A DNA stretch of 64,000 bases from Aquamicrobium lusatiense (GTDB lineage: Bacteria; Pseudomonadota; Alphaproteobacteria; Rhizobiales; Rhizobiaceae): positions 887,631-951,630 of the forward strand of contig NZ_JACHEU010000001.1 in NCBI RefSeq assembly GCF_014201615.1. Reading direction: 5' to 3'. Made by a program: the position numbers and the translations under genes. This document shows positions 37,028 to 46,017 of the stretch, piece after piece. Below the pieces are notes generated by a model that ran no database searches, was not told where the DNA came from, and saw only the letters and a list, made by a program, of their open reading frames with translations. Each line of letters starts with the position of its first letter. Within the stretch, counting starts at the first letter, position 1.

Positions 37028-37819
37028 TCAGTCTTTCTGTTGGGGGCCCGGTTCGGTGCGCTGGCGCAACCGCAGCCGGGAAACGCGCTGCCAGTCTCCG
37101 GCCCGTTCGGCCTCGGCGGTGGTGCGTTCGACATAGGCGATGTGATCCATCGCGGCTTTGCGCGCCGCAGCCGGATCTCCGGCCACGATCGCGGAATGAA
37201 TGGCGCGGTGCTGTTCGAGCAGCATCTCGCGCGCGCCGGGCAGCGCAAAAACCAGAAGGCGGTTCTGGAACACGTCTTCCGACAGAAGCCGGTAGCAGGA
37301 GCGCAGCGTGTGCAACAGGATGATGTTGTGCGCGCATTCGCCGACGGCGTGATGAAATTCCACGTCGACCTCGGCCTCGGCCTCGAAATCGTCGGCGCGG
37401 TAGGCGGCGTCCATGCGCGCCATGATCTCGTCGAGCAAAGCGAGGTCGTCGGCCGTTGCGCGCCGCGCCGCGTATTCGGCTGCCACGCCTTCCATCTCAC
37501 GGCGATATTCGAGATAGTCGGCCGCCGCCTTGCGGTGGCTGGAGATCAGCTCGATCACCGGCCGGGAGAACACCTGCCCGATGACGTCGGCAACGAAGGT
37601 GCCGCCGCCATGACGGGTGACGAGCAGGTCGCGCGCTTCCAGCGCCTTCAGCGCATCCCGCAGGATCGGCCGCGAAACCTCGAACTGCCGCGCCAGTTCG
37701 CGTTCGCCCGGCAGTCTGTCGCCGGTGCGCAGAACGCCTTCGAGAATCAGGCTCTCGATCTGCTGCACCACCTCGTCGGCGGTGCGCGAATGTTCGATCC
37801 GGGTGAAGATTTCGGTCAC
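37028..37819 (-). CDS. FadR-subfamily GntR regulator of the lactate operon
   Basis: 263 residues from a GTG at 37819 (MTEIFTRIEHSRTADEVVQQ). A TTG 15 codons earlier is possible, but its extra residues look unlike the family. Residues 12-75 form the winged helix (GDRLPGERELARQFEVSRPIL), and 95-235 the FCD domain with metal-binding His residues (DVEFHHAVGECAHN). It resembles LldR, which senses lactate. It is the first gene of the unit with lldD. A 19-bp imperfect palindrome lies 56 bases before its start, and a similar one is before glcD. Confidence 0.88.
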   Translation of the reverse strand: MTEIFTRIEHSRTADEVVQQIESLILEGVLRTGDRLPGERELARQFEVSRPILRDALKALEARDLLVTRHGGGTFVADVIGQVFSRPVIELISSHRKAAADYLEYRREMEGVAAEYAARRATADDLALLDEIMARMDAAYRADDFEAEAEVDVEFHHAVGECAHNIILLHTLRSCYRLLSEDVFQNRLLVFALPGAREMLLEQHRAIHSAIVAGDPAAARKAAMDHIAYVERTTAEAERAGDWQRVSRLRLRQRTEPGPQQKD

Positions 37820-37874
37820 TTGAGTGCCAGATAAAGGAGCGACGGTGGCAAAACATAACGGCAATCGCCAAAAT

Positions 37875-37893
37875 TGGTCAAATAGTTTATCCA
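37875..37893. promoter_or_regulatory. Candidate operator upstream of the lld unit
   Basis: TGGTCAAATAGTTTATCCA is an imperfect palindrome 56 bases before the regulator start. It shares length and the outer bases TGGT/CCA plus internal AAA and TT with the palindrome before glcD. It does not match the textbook FadR consensus TNGTNNNACNA. Confidence 0.4.
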
Positions 37894-37997
37894 GTTTGCC
37901 GGTTTTCCTCAGCCCGCCGGCGTTGAACTGAACGTTTGCGCGGGGCGCGGAACGGCCTTAAACCGGCATTTGCAAACCAGTTCCGGGAATATGAGCC

Positions 37998-39326
37998 GTG
38001 CAGAAAGGTCCGATCGGTCCCGAGTTCGAAACGCGCCCGACCGGCAGCGTCATGGGCTTTCCGGCGCATGAGGCACGGCCCGGCGCGCTGGGCGAAGTGC
38101 ATTCCAGGCCCTATCCGCTGGTGACCACGCCGCGCGTTCTGGTGCAGCTTTCCTTCATGACCGAGGGCGGCTCCGTCGTCGATCAGGCCGTGCTGTCGGA
38201 ACTGTCACGCCGTCTGGGCATCGCGGCGCCCGACCGGCAGGCCCGCCACCACGCCATGAAATGGGGCAAGGGCACGCTGCGCTGGGAGCGGCACACCGAA
38301 TTCTCCACCTATCTGTGGGAAGGCCCCCTTTCCGAAAGCCGTCGCGCGCAGGAGGATTCGCCCTTCGGTAACGGGTTTTCGCCGCCCGGCACGGTCATTT
38401 CCGGCATAAGGCTCGAAATCCGCAACTGGACGCCGGCCAGCGAGAAGCTGATCGAGGGTTTCGACCCGACCAGCCTGTGCTATTCGCTGGTGGAAGGCGG
38501 CAATGCGGCCATCGTTACCGATTTCCGGCAGGACGGCGACGGGCTGACGCGCATTCTCATTCTCGATCGCGGCCTGACGCCAGCCCGCGCCGGCGCGCTT
38601 TCGCACCGCCTCATCGACATCGAGACTTATCGCACGCTTGCCATGCTCGGTCTGCCGCTGGCCCTGTCGCTGTCGGGCCGCGTGCGGCGCATCGAGGACA
38701 AGCTCGCCGTCATCACCGCCGAGATGCGGGTGCCGGAAACGCGCGAAAACCAGAAGCTTCTCGCCGACCTGACGGAACTTGCAGCCGAACTGGAAGCGGA
38801 TGCGGCCTCCAGCCTCTACCGCTTCGGCGCCAGCCGCGCCTATGACGGCATCGTCACCGAGCGTCTGGACGCGCTCGAAGAGGCCGTGGTGCCGGGCCAC
38901 GAGACATGGGGCAGCTTTCTGCAACGCCGCATGGCGCCGGCCATGCGCACCTGCCGTTCGGTCGAGGAGCGGCAGGCGAACCTGTCGCGCAAGCTCACCC
39001 GCGCCACGACATTGCTGCGCACATGGGTAGACGTGGAGGTCGAGAAGCAGAACCGCGACTTGCTGGCTTCCATGAACAACCGCGCCCGCCTCCAGCTTCG
39101 CCTGCAGCAGACGGTCGAGGGCCTTTCGGTGGCGGCGGTGTCCTATTATGTGGTGGGGCTGATCGGCTATCTGGCCAAGGGCGTTTCCTCATGGTTCGGC
39201 CATGCCGTCGCGCCCGAGGTGGTGACGGCCCTGTCCGTGCCGGTGGCTATCCTGCTTGTGTGGTGGGCGGTGCGGCGGGTGCGCCGCCTGCATTCGGAGC
39301 CGGCGAAGCACGCGGGCGCCGAGTAG
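37998..39326 (+). CDS. DUF3422 family membrane protein
   Basis: 442 residues starting with GTG at 37998. The N-terminal 250 residues are soluble and include ARPGALGEVHSRPYPLVTTPR and HAMKWGKGTLRWERHTEFSTY, the family hallmark. A long coiled coil follows (about 230-370). Two membrane helices close it (AAVSYYVVGLIGYLAKGVS and VVTALSVPVAILLVWWAVR) with a short basic tail. Most of the protein should be in the cytosol. The family is widespread in Proteobacteria and uncharacterised. It is divergent from the lld regulator. Confidence 0.87.
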   Translation: MQKGPIGPEFETRPTGSVMGFPAHEARPGALGEVHSRPYPLVTTPRVLVQLSFMTEGGSVVDQAVLSELSRRLGIAAPDRQARHHAMKWGKGTLRWERHTEFSTYLWEGPLSESRRAQEDSPFGNGFSPPGTVISGIRLEIRNWTPASEKLIEGFDPTSLCYSLVEGGNAAIVTDFRQDGDGLTRILILDRGLTPARAGALSHRLIDIETYRTLAMLGLPLALSLSGRVRRIEDKLAVITAEMRVPETRENQKLLADLTELAAELEADAASSLYRFGASRAYDGIVTERLDALEEAVVPGHETWGSFLQRRMAPAMRTCRSVEERQANLSRKLTRATTLLRTWVDVEVEKQNRDLLASMNNRARLQLRLQQTVEGLSVAAVSYYVVGLIGYLAKGVSSWFGHAVAPEVVTALSVPVAILLVWWAVRRVRRLHSEPAKHAGAE

Positions 39327-39446
39327 CCCCTCATCCGGCGTTTCCGATGCCCGTGCCGCCCGGTCCAGCGTCACATTGACGCTGGCCGTCTTGCGCGCGC
39401 TCGCCTCTTGCTTTGAACTATTGCCCGATTTACAGGCACCGTCGAT

Positions 39447-39471
39447 AACTGGTAAAAGGAGTTTACCAGTT
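39447..39471. promoter_or_regulatory. Perfect 10-bp-arm palindrome before glcD
   Basis: AACTGGTAAA-AGGAG-TTTACCAGTT ends at the first bases of the GGAGGAG ribosome site of glcD. As DNA it is an operator candidate; as RNA it would fold next to the ribosome site and could also act on translation. Confidence 0.6.
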
Positions 39472-39487
39472 GGAGGAGCTGTTTCGC

Positions 39488-40984
39488 ATGTCCGGACTTG
39501 CCATGCCCGCGCCCGATGGCGCGACGCTTGCCCGCCGCGGTGAAATCGTCGCCGACCTGTGCGCCATCGTGCCGGGCGAGGGCGTGGTCGATACGGTCAG
39601 CGAGATGCGCGCTTTCGAGAGCGACGGGCTGACCGCCTATCGCCAGCTTCCGCTGGTCGTGGTGCTGCCGGAAACGACCTCTCAGGTGTCGCGCGTGCTG
39701 GAATATTGCAACGAGCGCAACATCCGTGTCGTGCCGCGCGGGTCCGGCACCTCGCTTTCGGGCGGTGCGCTGCCGCTGGAAGACGCCGTGCTCCTGGTCA
39801 TGAGCCGCTTCAACCGCATTCTGGAAATCGATTATCCCAACCGCGCCGTGGTCGCCCAGCCGGGCGTCACCAATCTCGGCATAACCCATGCGGTCGAGGC
39901 CGAGGGTTTTTACTATGCGCCTGATCCGTCGTCGCAGATCGCCTGTTCCATCGGCGGCAATGTGGCCGAGAATTCGGGCGGCGTGCATTGCCTCAAATAT
40001 GGCCTCACCGCCAACAATCTGCTGGGGCTGGAAATGGTGCTGATGAATGGCGAGGTGGTGCGCCTCGGCGGCCGGCATCTCGATGCCGAGGGCTACGATC
40101 TTCTGGGCGTCATGACCGGATCGGAAGGACTACTGGGCGTCGTCACAGAGGTGACGGTGCGCATATTGCGCAAGCCGGAGACGGCGCGGGCGCTGCTGAT
40201 CGGCTTTCCCACCAGTGAGCAGGGCGGCCAGTGCGTGGCCGACATCATCGGCGCCGGCATTATTCCCGGCGGTATGGAGATGATGGACCTGCCGGCGATC
40301 CGCGCGGCCGAGGATTTCGTCCATGCCGGCTATCCGCTGGATTGCGAGGCGCTGCTGATCGTCGAGCTGGACGGTCCGGCGGTCGAGGTCGATCACCTCA
40401 TCGATCTGGTCGAGAAGATCGCCATCCGTAACGGCTCCACATCCTGCCGCATTTCGCAGAGCGAGGAGGAACGGCTGCGTTTCTGGGCCGGCCGCAAGGC
40501 GGCGTTCCCAGCCGTGGGACGCATCTCACCCGATTATTACTGCATGGACGGCACCATTCCGCGCAAGGAGCTGCCGCGCGTTCTGGCCGGCATGCGTGAG
40601 TTGTCGGAGCATTACGGCCTGCGCGTCGCCAATGTCTTCCACGCCGGCGACGGCAATCTCCATCCGCTCATTCTCTACGACGCCAATGTGCCGGGCGAAC
40701 TGGACAAGGCCGAGTCCTTCGGCGCGGACATATTGCGGCTGTGCGTGAAAGTTGGTGGCGTGCTGACCGGCGAGCATGGGGTGGGCGTGGAAAAGCGCGA
40801 CCTGATGCCGGAAATGTTCTCCGAGACCGATCTCGACCAGCAGATGCGGGTCAAATGCGCTTTCGATCCGGGCCATCTGCTCAATCCGGGCAAGGTGTTT
40901 CCGCAACTGCGCCGCTGCGCCGAGCTCGGCCGCATGCACATCCATCGCGGCCAGATGCCGTTCCCGGACATTCCGAGGTTCTGA
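39488..40984 (+). CDS. glcD: Glycolate oxidase subunit GlcD
   Basis: 498 residues from the ATG at 39488, with a GGAGGAG site nine bases upstream; the frame's TTG at 39470 overlaps that site and is rejected. The FAD-binding PCMH domain has VVPRGSGTSLSGGALP (near 90) and CSIGGNVAENSGGVHCLKYG (near 155). The C-terminal part has NVFHAGDGNLHPL and LTGEHGVGVEKRDLM. GlcD oxidises glycolate (or lactate) with GlcE and GlcF at the membrane. It is first in an operon whose next gene overlaps it by one base. Confidence 0.96.
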   Translation: MSGLAMPAPDGATLARRGEIVADLCAIVPGEGVVDTVSEMRAFESDGLTAYRQLPLVVVLPETTSQVSRVLEYCNERNIRVVPRGSGTSLSGGALPLEDAVLLVMSRFNRILEIDYPNRAVVAQPGVTNLGITHAVEAEGFYYAPDPSSQIACSIGGNVAENSGGVHCLKYGLTANNLLGLEMVLMNGEVVRLGGRHLDAEGYDLLGVMTGSEGLLGVVTEVTVRILRKPETARALLIGFPTSEQGGQCVADIIGAGIIPGGMEMMDLPAIRAAEDFVHAGYPLDCEALLIVELDGPAVEVDHLIDLVEKIAIRNGSTSCRISQSEEERLRFWAGRKAAFPAVGRISPDYYCMDGTIPRKELPRVLAGMRELSEHYGLRVANVFHAGDGNLHPLILYDANVPGELDKAESFGADILRLCVKVGGVLTGEHGVGVEKRDLMPEMFSETDLDQQMRVKCAFDPGHLLNPGKVFPQLRRCAELGRMHIHRGQMPFPDIPRF

Positions 40985-41565
40985 TGCTGTTCAGGCAAGC
41001 CGTTCTCGAAGGAATTGCCGAAGGCCGCATCACGCTTGCCTTCCGCCGCTGGAGCCGCCCGTCCGTCAGGGCGGGTGGTGCCGTTCGCACCGCGGCGGGT
41101 GTTGTCCGCATCGGTTCCATCGATGTAATCGAACCTGGCGACATCACGCCGGCGGATGCGCGGAAGGCAGGCTATGACGACCTCGCTGCTCTGGTGGGGG
41201 AGCTTGGCACGGATGGCGAAAAGCCGCTCTACAGGATCACACTGACGGGCATTGAGGCCGACAGGCGGGTGGCGCTGCGCATGAACGCTCGCCTCGATGC
41301 GGCGGAGATCGCGGAACTTGAACGGCACTTCGCTCGCTGGGAAAAGGCGCAACCCGGCTATTTCCCCGCGATCCTGAAGGCGATCGACGACCATCCGGAG
41401 GTGCCGGCGGCTGTGCTGGCGGAAAGCCTGAAGGTCGAAAAGCTGCGGTTCAAGCAGGACGTGCGCAAGCTGAAGGAACTCGGCCTTACCGAAAGCCTTG
41501 CAACGGGATATCGGCTTTCCGCGCGGGGCGAGGCAGCCATCAGGCGTCTGGGAATTCGACCATGA
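40984..41565 (+). CDS. ASCH/PUA-like domain protein inside the glycolate oxidase operon
   Basis: 193 residues. Residues 1-90 (FRQAVLEGIAEGRITLAFRR, AAGVVRIGSIDVIEPGDITP) have the pattern of ASCH domains, PUA-related folds often tied to RNA or nucleotide binding. Residues 115-193 look like a winged helix (LERHFARWEKAQPGY, then VRKLKELGLTESLATGYRLS). The ATG overlaps the glcD stop by one base, and its own stop overlaps the glcE start by four, so it is translated with the enzyme. There is no transporter or flavin motif. A regulatory role is a guess. Confidence 0.75.
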   Translation: MLFRQAVLEGIAEGRITLAFRRWSRPSVRAGGAVRTAAGVVRIGSIDVIEPGDITPADARKAGYDDLAALVGELGTDGEKPLYRITLTGIEADRRVALRMNARLDAAEIAELERHFARWEKAQPGYFPAILKAIDDHPEVPAAVLAESLKVEKLRFKQDVRKLKELGLTESLATGYRLSARGEAAIRRLGIRP

Positions 41566-42797
41566 CCACATTTGCCCCCACATCAGCAGACGAAGTTCTG
41601 GAAGCCGTGCAATGGGCGGTGTCCGAGGAACAGAAGCTGGAAATCATCGGCCATGGCTCGAAGCGCGCCATTGGCAATGAGGGCGGGGCCGAACATGTGC
41701 TCGATCTTTCCGGGCTGTCCGGCATCACGCTCTACGAGCCGGAGGAGCTTGTGCTGTCCGCCAAAGCCGGCACGCCGCTGGCGGAGATCGAGGCGGCGGT
41801 GGCGGCGCGCGGGCAGGAGTTTGCTTTCGAGCCGATGGATTATGGCCCTCTGCTGGGCGGACCGCCGGGGCGCGGCACCATCGGCGGCGTGCTGGCGGCC
41901 AACCTCAGCGGGCCAAGGCGGCTGAAGGCGGGTGCGGCGCGCGACCATATCCTTGGCATCCACGCTGTTTCGGGGCGGGGCGAGGCGTTCAAATCCGGCG
42001 GCCGGGTGGTCAAGAACGTCACCGGCTACGATCTCTCCAAGGCGCTGGCCAACAGCTGGGGCACGCTGGCGGTGGCCACCGACGTCACCTTCAAGGTGCT
42101 GCCGGCGGCGGAAACGGAAACCACGCTGGTCATCTCCGGTCTGCTCGACGACAATGCCGTGGCCGCCATGGGGCTGGCGCTCGGTTCGAGCGCCGAGGTT
42201 TCGGGCGCCGCGCATCTGCCCTATCCGGCCGTCACCCGCGTTGCCGGCGCAGAACTCGGCAGCGACCAGGCGACGTTGCTGCGCGTCGAAGGTTTCGGGC
42301 CTTCGGTCGCCTACCGGATCAGATTGCTGCGGCAGCTTCTGGAAAAAGCGGGTCCCATGCAGGAGATCGAGGCGGAAGCCTCGCGCACCATGTGGCGCGA
42401 AGTCCGCGATTGCATCCCCTTCGCCTCGGTGCCGCATATGCCGGTGTGGCGCGTGTCCATGCCGCCGGCGGATGGCCACACCATGGTCATGGCCCTGCGC
42501 ATGCAGGCGGCTGTCGAGGCCTTTTACGACTGGCAGGGCGGGTTGATCTGGCTCGCCATGGCGGCAGGCGACCCGGAAGCCGGGCTGGTGCGCTCGCTGG
42601 TGCAGAAATACGGCGGCGGCCATGCCACGCTGGTGCGCGCGACGCCCCAACAACGCGCCGAAATTCCGGTCTTCCAGCCGCAGCCGCCAGCGCTTGCCGC
42701 CCTGTCGGCACGGCTGAAGGCCGAGTTCGATCCGAAGAACATTTTGAATCCGGGCCGGATTGTTGCGCCCGGCAAGACCCGGAAGGGAGCTGCCTGA
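41562..42797 (+). CDS. glcE: Glycolate oxidase subunit GlcE (FAD-binding)
   Basis: 411 residues. It is a shortened FAD-linked oxidase compared with GlcD. GHGSKRAIG and LSGLSGITLYEPEELVLS belong to the first half of the flavin domain, GTIGGVLAANLSGPRRLKAG and GGRVVKNVTGYDLSKALANSW to the second, and FDPKNILNPGR closes it. GlcE is the second flavoprotein of the GlcDEF complex. The ATG overlaps the stop of the ASCH-like gene (ATGA). glcF follows after three bases. Confidence 0.95.
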   Translation: MTTFAPTSADEVLEAVQWAVSEEQKLEIIGHGSKRAIGNEGGAEHVLDLSGLSGITLYEPEELVLSAKAGTPLAEIEAAVAARGQEFAFEPMDYGPLLGGPPGRGTIGGVLAANLSGPRRLKAGAARDHILGIHAVSGRGEAFKSGGRVVKNVTGYDLSKALANSWGTLAVATDVTFKVLPAAETETTLVISGLLDDNAVAAMGLALGSSAEVSGAAHLPYPAVTRVAGAELGSDQATLLRVEGFGPSVAYRIRLLRQLLEKAGPMQEIEAEASRTMWREVRDCIPFASVPHMPVWRVSMPPADGHTMVMALRMQAAVEAFYDWQGGLIWLAMAAGDPEAGLVRSLVQKYGGGHATLVRATPQQRAEIPVFQPQPPALAALSARLKAEFDPKNILNPGRIVAPGKTRKGAA

Positions 42798-42800
42798 GAC

Positions 42801-44102
42801 ATGCAGACCCATTTCACCCCCGAGCAGCTTGCCGATCCGCATGTGGCGGAATCGGAAAAGATCCTCCGCAAATGCGTGCATTGCGGCTTCTGCACCGCCA
42901 CCTGCCCGACCTATGTGACGCTCGGCAACGAGCTCGACAGCCCGCGCGGCCGCATCTACCTGATCAAGGACATGCTGGAGGGCGGCCGTCCCGCCGACCG
43001 CGAGATCGTCACCCATATCGACCGTTGCCTGTCCTGCCTGTCGTGCATGACCACATGTCCGTCTGGCGTCAATTACATGCATCTGGTCGATCATGCCCGC
43101 GCCCATATCGAGGAAACCTACAGGCGCCCGCTGCCGGACCGGCTGATCCGCGCTGTTCTGGCCGCAGTGCTGCCCTATCCGGCGCGGTTCCGCGCAGCCC
43201 TGAAGCTGGCGAAGCTGGGCCGGCCTTTCGCTGGCCTTTTTGAACGGACCAGCGCGCTGAAGCCGCTGGCGGCGATGCTGAAGCTCGCTCCGGCAAGCGT
43301 GCCGCGCGCGTCTTCCGCGGCATCGCCGGGCGTGCATCAGGGCGGGGGCGCAAAACGGGGGCGCGTCGCCATCCTCACCGGCTGTGCCCAGCCGGTGCTT
43401 GATCCCGGCATCAACGAGGCCGCGATCTCGCTGCTCAACCGGCTGGGTGTCGAGGTGGTGGTGCCGCCGGGCGAGGGCTGTTGCGGGGCGCTGGTGCATC
43501 ATATGGGCCGCGAAAGCGAGGCGCTGGATTTCGCCCGCCGCAACGTCGATGCCTGGACGCGCCAGATCGACGAGGGCGGGCTCGATGCCATCATCATCAC
43601 CGCTTCCGGCTGCGGCACGACGATCAAGGATTACGGCTACATGCTGCGCCTCGACCCCGCCTATGCGGAGAAGGCAGCGCGGGTCTCGGCACTGGCGAAG
43701 GACGTGACCGAATATCTCGACACGCTCGACCTGCCGGAACCGGCGGCGAAGCCCGGCCTCACCATTGCCTATCATTCGGCCTGTTCCATGCAGCACGGCC
43801 AGAAGATCACGCGCCAGCCCAAGGCGTTGCTGACGCGCGCGGGCTTCGTGGTGAAGGAGCCGCGCGAGGGGCATCTGTGCTGCGGCTCGGCCGGCACCTA
43901 CAACATCATGCAGCCGGAAATTTCGGCAAGGCTGCGCGACCGAAAGGTGAAGAACATCACGGCCACGGGTGCTGAGCTCGTCGCCACCGGCAATATCGGC
44001 TGCATCACCCAGATCGCTTCCGCCGCGAAGCTGCCCGTGGTGCACACCGTCGAGCTGCTCGACTGGGCCTATGGCGGGGAACGGCCCAGACAATTACAGT
44101 AA
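42801..44102 (+). CDS. glcF: Glycolate oxidase iron-sulfur subunit GlcF
   Basis: 433 residues. Two ferredoxin-type clusters are near the N-terminus (CVHCGFCTATCP near 29 and CLSCLSCMTTCP near 80). Two CCG-type domains follow, with GEGCCGALVHH near 230 and HLCCGSAGTYNIMQP near 365, which in this family bind a further cluster and pass electrons to quinone. It ends the glc operon, and a strong two-way terminator follows. Confidence 0.96.
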   Translation: MQTHFTPEQLADPHVAESEKILRKCVHCGFCTATCPTYVTLGNELDSPRGRIYLIKDMLEGGRPADREIVTHIDRCLSCLSCMTTCPSGVNYMHLVDHARAHIEETYRRPLPDRLIRAVLAAVLPYPARFRAALKLAKLGRPFAGLFERTSALKPLAAMLKLAPASVPRASSAASPGVHQGGGAKRGRVAILTGCAQPVLDPGINEAAISLLNRLGVEVVVPPGEGCCGALVHHMGRESEALDFARRNVDAWTRQIDEGGLDAIIITASGCGTTIKDYGYMLRLDPAYAEKAARVSALAKDVTEYLDTLDLPEPAAKPGLTIAYHSACSMQHGQKITRQPKALLTRAGFVVKEPREGHLCCGSAGTYNIMQPEISARLRDRKVKNITATGAELVATGNIGCITQIASAAKLPVVHTVELLDWAYGGERPRQLQ

Positions 44103-44149
44103 GGCCAGTTGCAGTAATGTCAAAAACTACAGCGGCCAATCCGGAAACA

Positions 44150-44186
44150 GAAAAGGCAGCGCGGCGTTCACCGGCTGCCTTTTCTG
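44150..44186. terminator. Two-way intrinsic terminator between glcF and the L,D-transpeptidase
   Basis: AGAAAAGGCAGC pairs perfectly with GCTGCCTTTTCT over a 13-base loop. T-runs form on both strands, so it serves the two convergent genes. Confidence 0.85.
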
Positions 44187-44238
44187 CGACTGGCCACGTC
44201 CCCCGACACGGCCCGTCCCCCGTTGTTGGGAAAAGCTT

Positions 44239-45060
44239 TTACATGACAACGACCGTCGCGCCAACAGGCACGCGTTCGTAAAGATCGACGACGTCCTCGT
44301 TGCGCATGCGGATGCAGCCGGAGGAGACGGCGGCGCCGATCGTCCATGGCTGGTTGGTGCCGTGGATGCGGTAGAGCGTCGAGCCAAGATAGAGCGCGCG
44401 TGCGCCGAGCGGATTTTCGATGCCGCCGGACACGAATGTCGGCAGATGCCGGCCCTTGGCCTTTTCGCGGGCGATCATTTCCGCCGGCGGGCGCCAGTCT
44501 GGCCATTCCCGCTTCGACGTCACCTTGTGGGTGCCGGCCCATTCAAAGCCGGGCTTGCCGGTGCCGACGCCGTAGCGACGCGCCTTGCCGTCCTTTTCCA
44601 CCAGATAGAGGAAGTTGTCGCGGGTATCGATGACGACGGTGCCGGGCTTGTGCTTGCCGTCATAATTCACGACCTGCGGCAGGTAGATCGGGTTGATCTG
44701 CGGGCGCACGGCGCGCTTCTGCACGGTGCGGCCGGCGGACGCCTGCTGCACCCGCGCCGGGCGCGCCTGCTGCGTGGCCTGCGGCTGAACAACAACGCGC
44801 TGGCGCGGCTGTGCCTGCACTGCGGTGCGCGTCGCCGGCTGGGTGCGGTAGACGCGCCGTGGCTCAGGCGCCACGCGCCTGACATTGTCCCGCCTCGCAT
44901 TGTCAGGAGCCTTGCCGAGCTGCAGCACCCATGGCGCGGCAAGGTCGGGGCTCACCCGCACCGGCGGGCGCTCGATATAGCGGTCATTGGCCATGGCCGG
45001 CAAAAAGCCCATGGAGAGGACCCCGGCCAGGCAGGTAAACAGGAAAAGGGCTCGTTTCAT
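44239..45060 (-). CDS. Periplasmic L,D-transpeptidase (YkuD)
   Basis: 273 residues from the ATG at 45060, with AGGA nine bases upstream. The signal peptide is MKRALFLFTCLAGVLSMGFL with cleavage after AMA. Residues 50-120 are a low-complexity linker rich in Arg, Gln and Pro. The YkuD domain covers about 135-273, with HGTNQPWTIG and VSSGCIRMRNEDV (catalytic Cys). Unlike the copy at 16323 it has no lipobox and should be soluble in the periplasm. Role: 3-3 crosslinks in peptidoglycan or anchoring of outer membrane proteins, as known for rhizobial Ldts. Confidence 0.92.
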   Translation of the reverse strand: MKRALFLFTCLAGVLSMGFLPAMANDRYIERPPVRVSPDLAAPWVLQLGKAPDNARRDNVRRVAPEPRRVYRTQPATRTAVQAQPRQRVVVQPQATQQARPARVQQASAGRTVQKRAVRPQINPIYLPQVVNYDGKHKPGTVVIDTRDNFLYLVEKDGKARRYGVGTGKPGFEWAGTHKVTSKREWPDWRPPAEMIAREKAKGRHLPTFVSGGIENPLGARALYLGSTLYRIHGTNQPWTIGAAVSSGCIRMRNEDVVDLYERVPVGATVVVM

Positions 45061-45265
45061 GTGACGCAATCCTGGGTTCGGTCGTCGGCCGGAAAAGCGT
45101 GTCCGGTCATGGCGCGATCCTGTGCGCGAAGGACAACCGAAAGGTGAATCCCGGATGCGTCGAATGCCGTTTTGTCAGTAAAGCTTTCGGTATGGTTATC
45201 CGGCGGTTCAGGAATCTGGTAAAGCGCCGGTAAAGCACCGGAAAACCGCGTTAACGGATAGTGGC

Positions 45266-45901
45266 ATGAGCGAAAAAGACGGCATCATCACCGGCCCCGA
45301 CGGGGTGGGCCGCTGTTTCTGGCACGGCAACCTGCCCGACTACATCCACTATCACGACCATGAATGGGGGCGGCCGGTGGCCGACGACCGCCGCCTGTTC
45401 GAGAAGATCTGCCTCGAAGGTTTCCAGTCCGGCCTGTCGTGGCTGACGATCCTGCGCAAGCGCGAGAATTTTCGTGAAGCCTTCGCCGGCTTCGATTTCG
45501 AGCGCGTGGCGGAGTTCACCGGGGCCGATGTCGAGAGCCTGCTGGGCAATGCCGGCATCGTGCGCCATCGCGGCAAGATCGTCTCCACCATCAACAATGC
45601 GCGCCGCGCCCGCGAACTGGTGGATGAGGCCGGCTCGCTGGCGGCGTGGTTCTGGAAGTTCGAGCCCGCGCCTGAAGAGAGGCCTGCGATAGTGGACCTT
45701 GCCCATCTGCGGGCCAACCCGACCACCGCCGTTTCCGCGCGCATTTCCAAGGAACTGAAGAAGCGCGGCTGGAGCTTTGTGGGGCCGACCACCGTCTATG
45801 CCTTCATGCAGGCCATGGGCATGGTCAACGACCATATCGAGGGCTGCGCCTGTCGCGCCGGGGTGGAGGCTGCGCGCGCCGGCTTCCGCAGGCCGGTCTG
45901 A
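45266..45901 (+). CDS. tag: DNA-3-methyladenine glycosylase I
   Basis: 211 residues of the Tag family. RCFWHGNLPDYIHYHDHEWG at the N-terminus carries the structural Cys and His and the base-pocket Glu/Trp. FQSGLSWLTILRKRENF is the helix-hairpin-helix region, and MVNDHIEGCACR near the end gives the remaining zinc ligands. It removes 3-methyladenine from alkylated DNA. It is 117 bases upstream of hisS on the same strand; co-transcription is uncertain. Confidence 0.95.
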   Translation: MSEKDGIITGPDGVGRCFWHGNLPDYIHYHDHEWGRPVADDRRLFEKICLEGFQSGLSWLTILRKRENFREAFAGFDFERVAEFTGADVESLLGNAGIVRHRGKIVSTINNARRARELVDEAGSLAAWFWKFEPAPEERPAIVDLAHLRANPTTAVSARISKELKKRGWSFVGPTTVYAFMQAMGMVNDHIEGCACRAGVEAARAGFRRPV

Positions 45902-46017
45902 GCCGAACTCCGGCTTAAGCCGCCCTTGCCGCTGGGTGCGGCATCGGTTAGGACAGCGCGCGGTCTGGCGCACGCCGGCCCGCTGCCGCCCTATTGCCGA
46001 ACCGCAGAGTACCCGCC

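Noticed and set aside
37875-37893. Match of the lld upstream site to the FadR consensus TNGTNNNACNA
   Set aside because: The bases after TGGT do not give ACNA at the right place; only the longer imperfect palindrome stands.
41583-44093. 836-codon minus-strand frame opposite glcE and glcF
   Set aside because: The plus strand encodes unmistakable GlcE and GlcF; the antisense product is low complexity and His/Arg rich.
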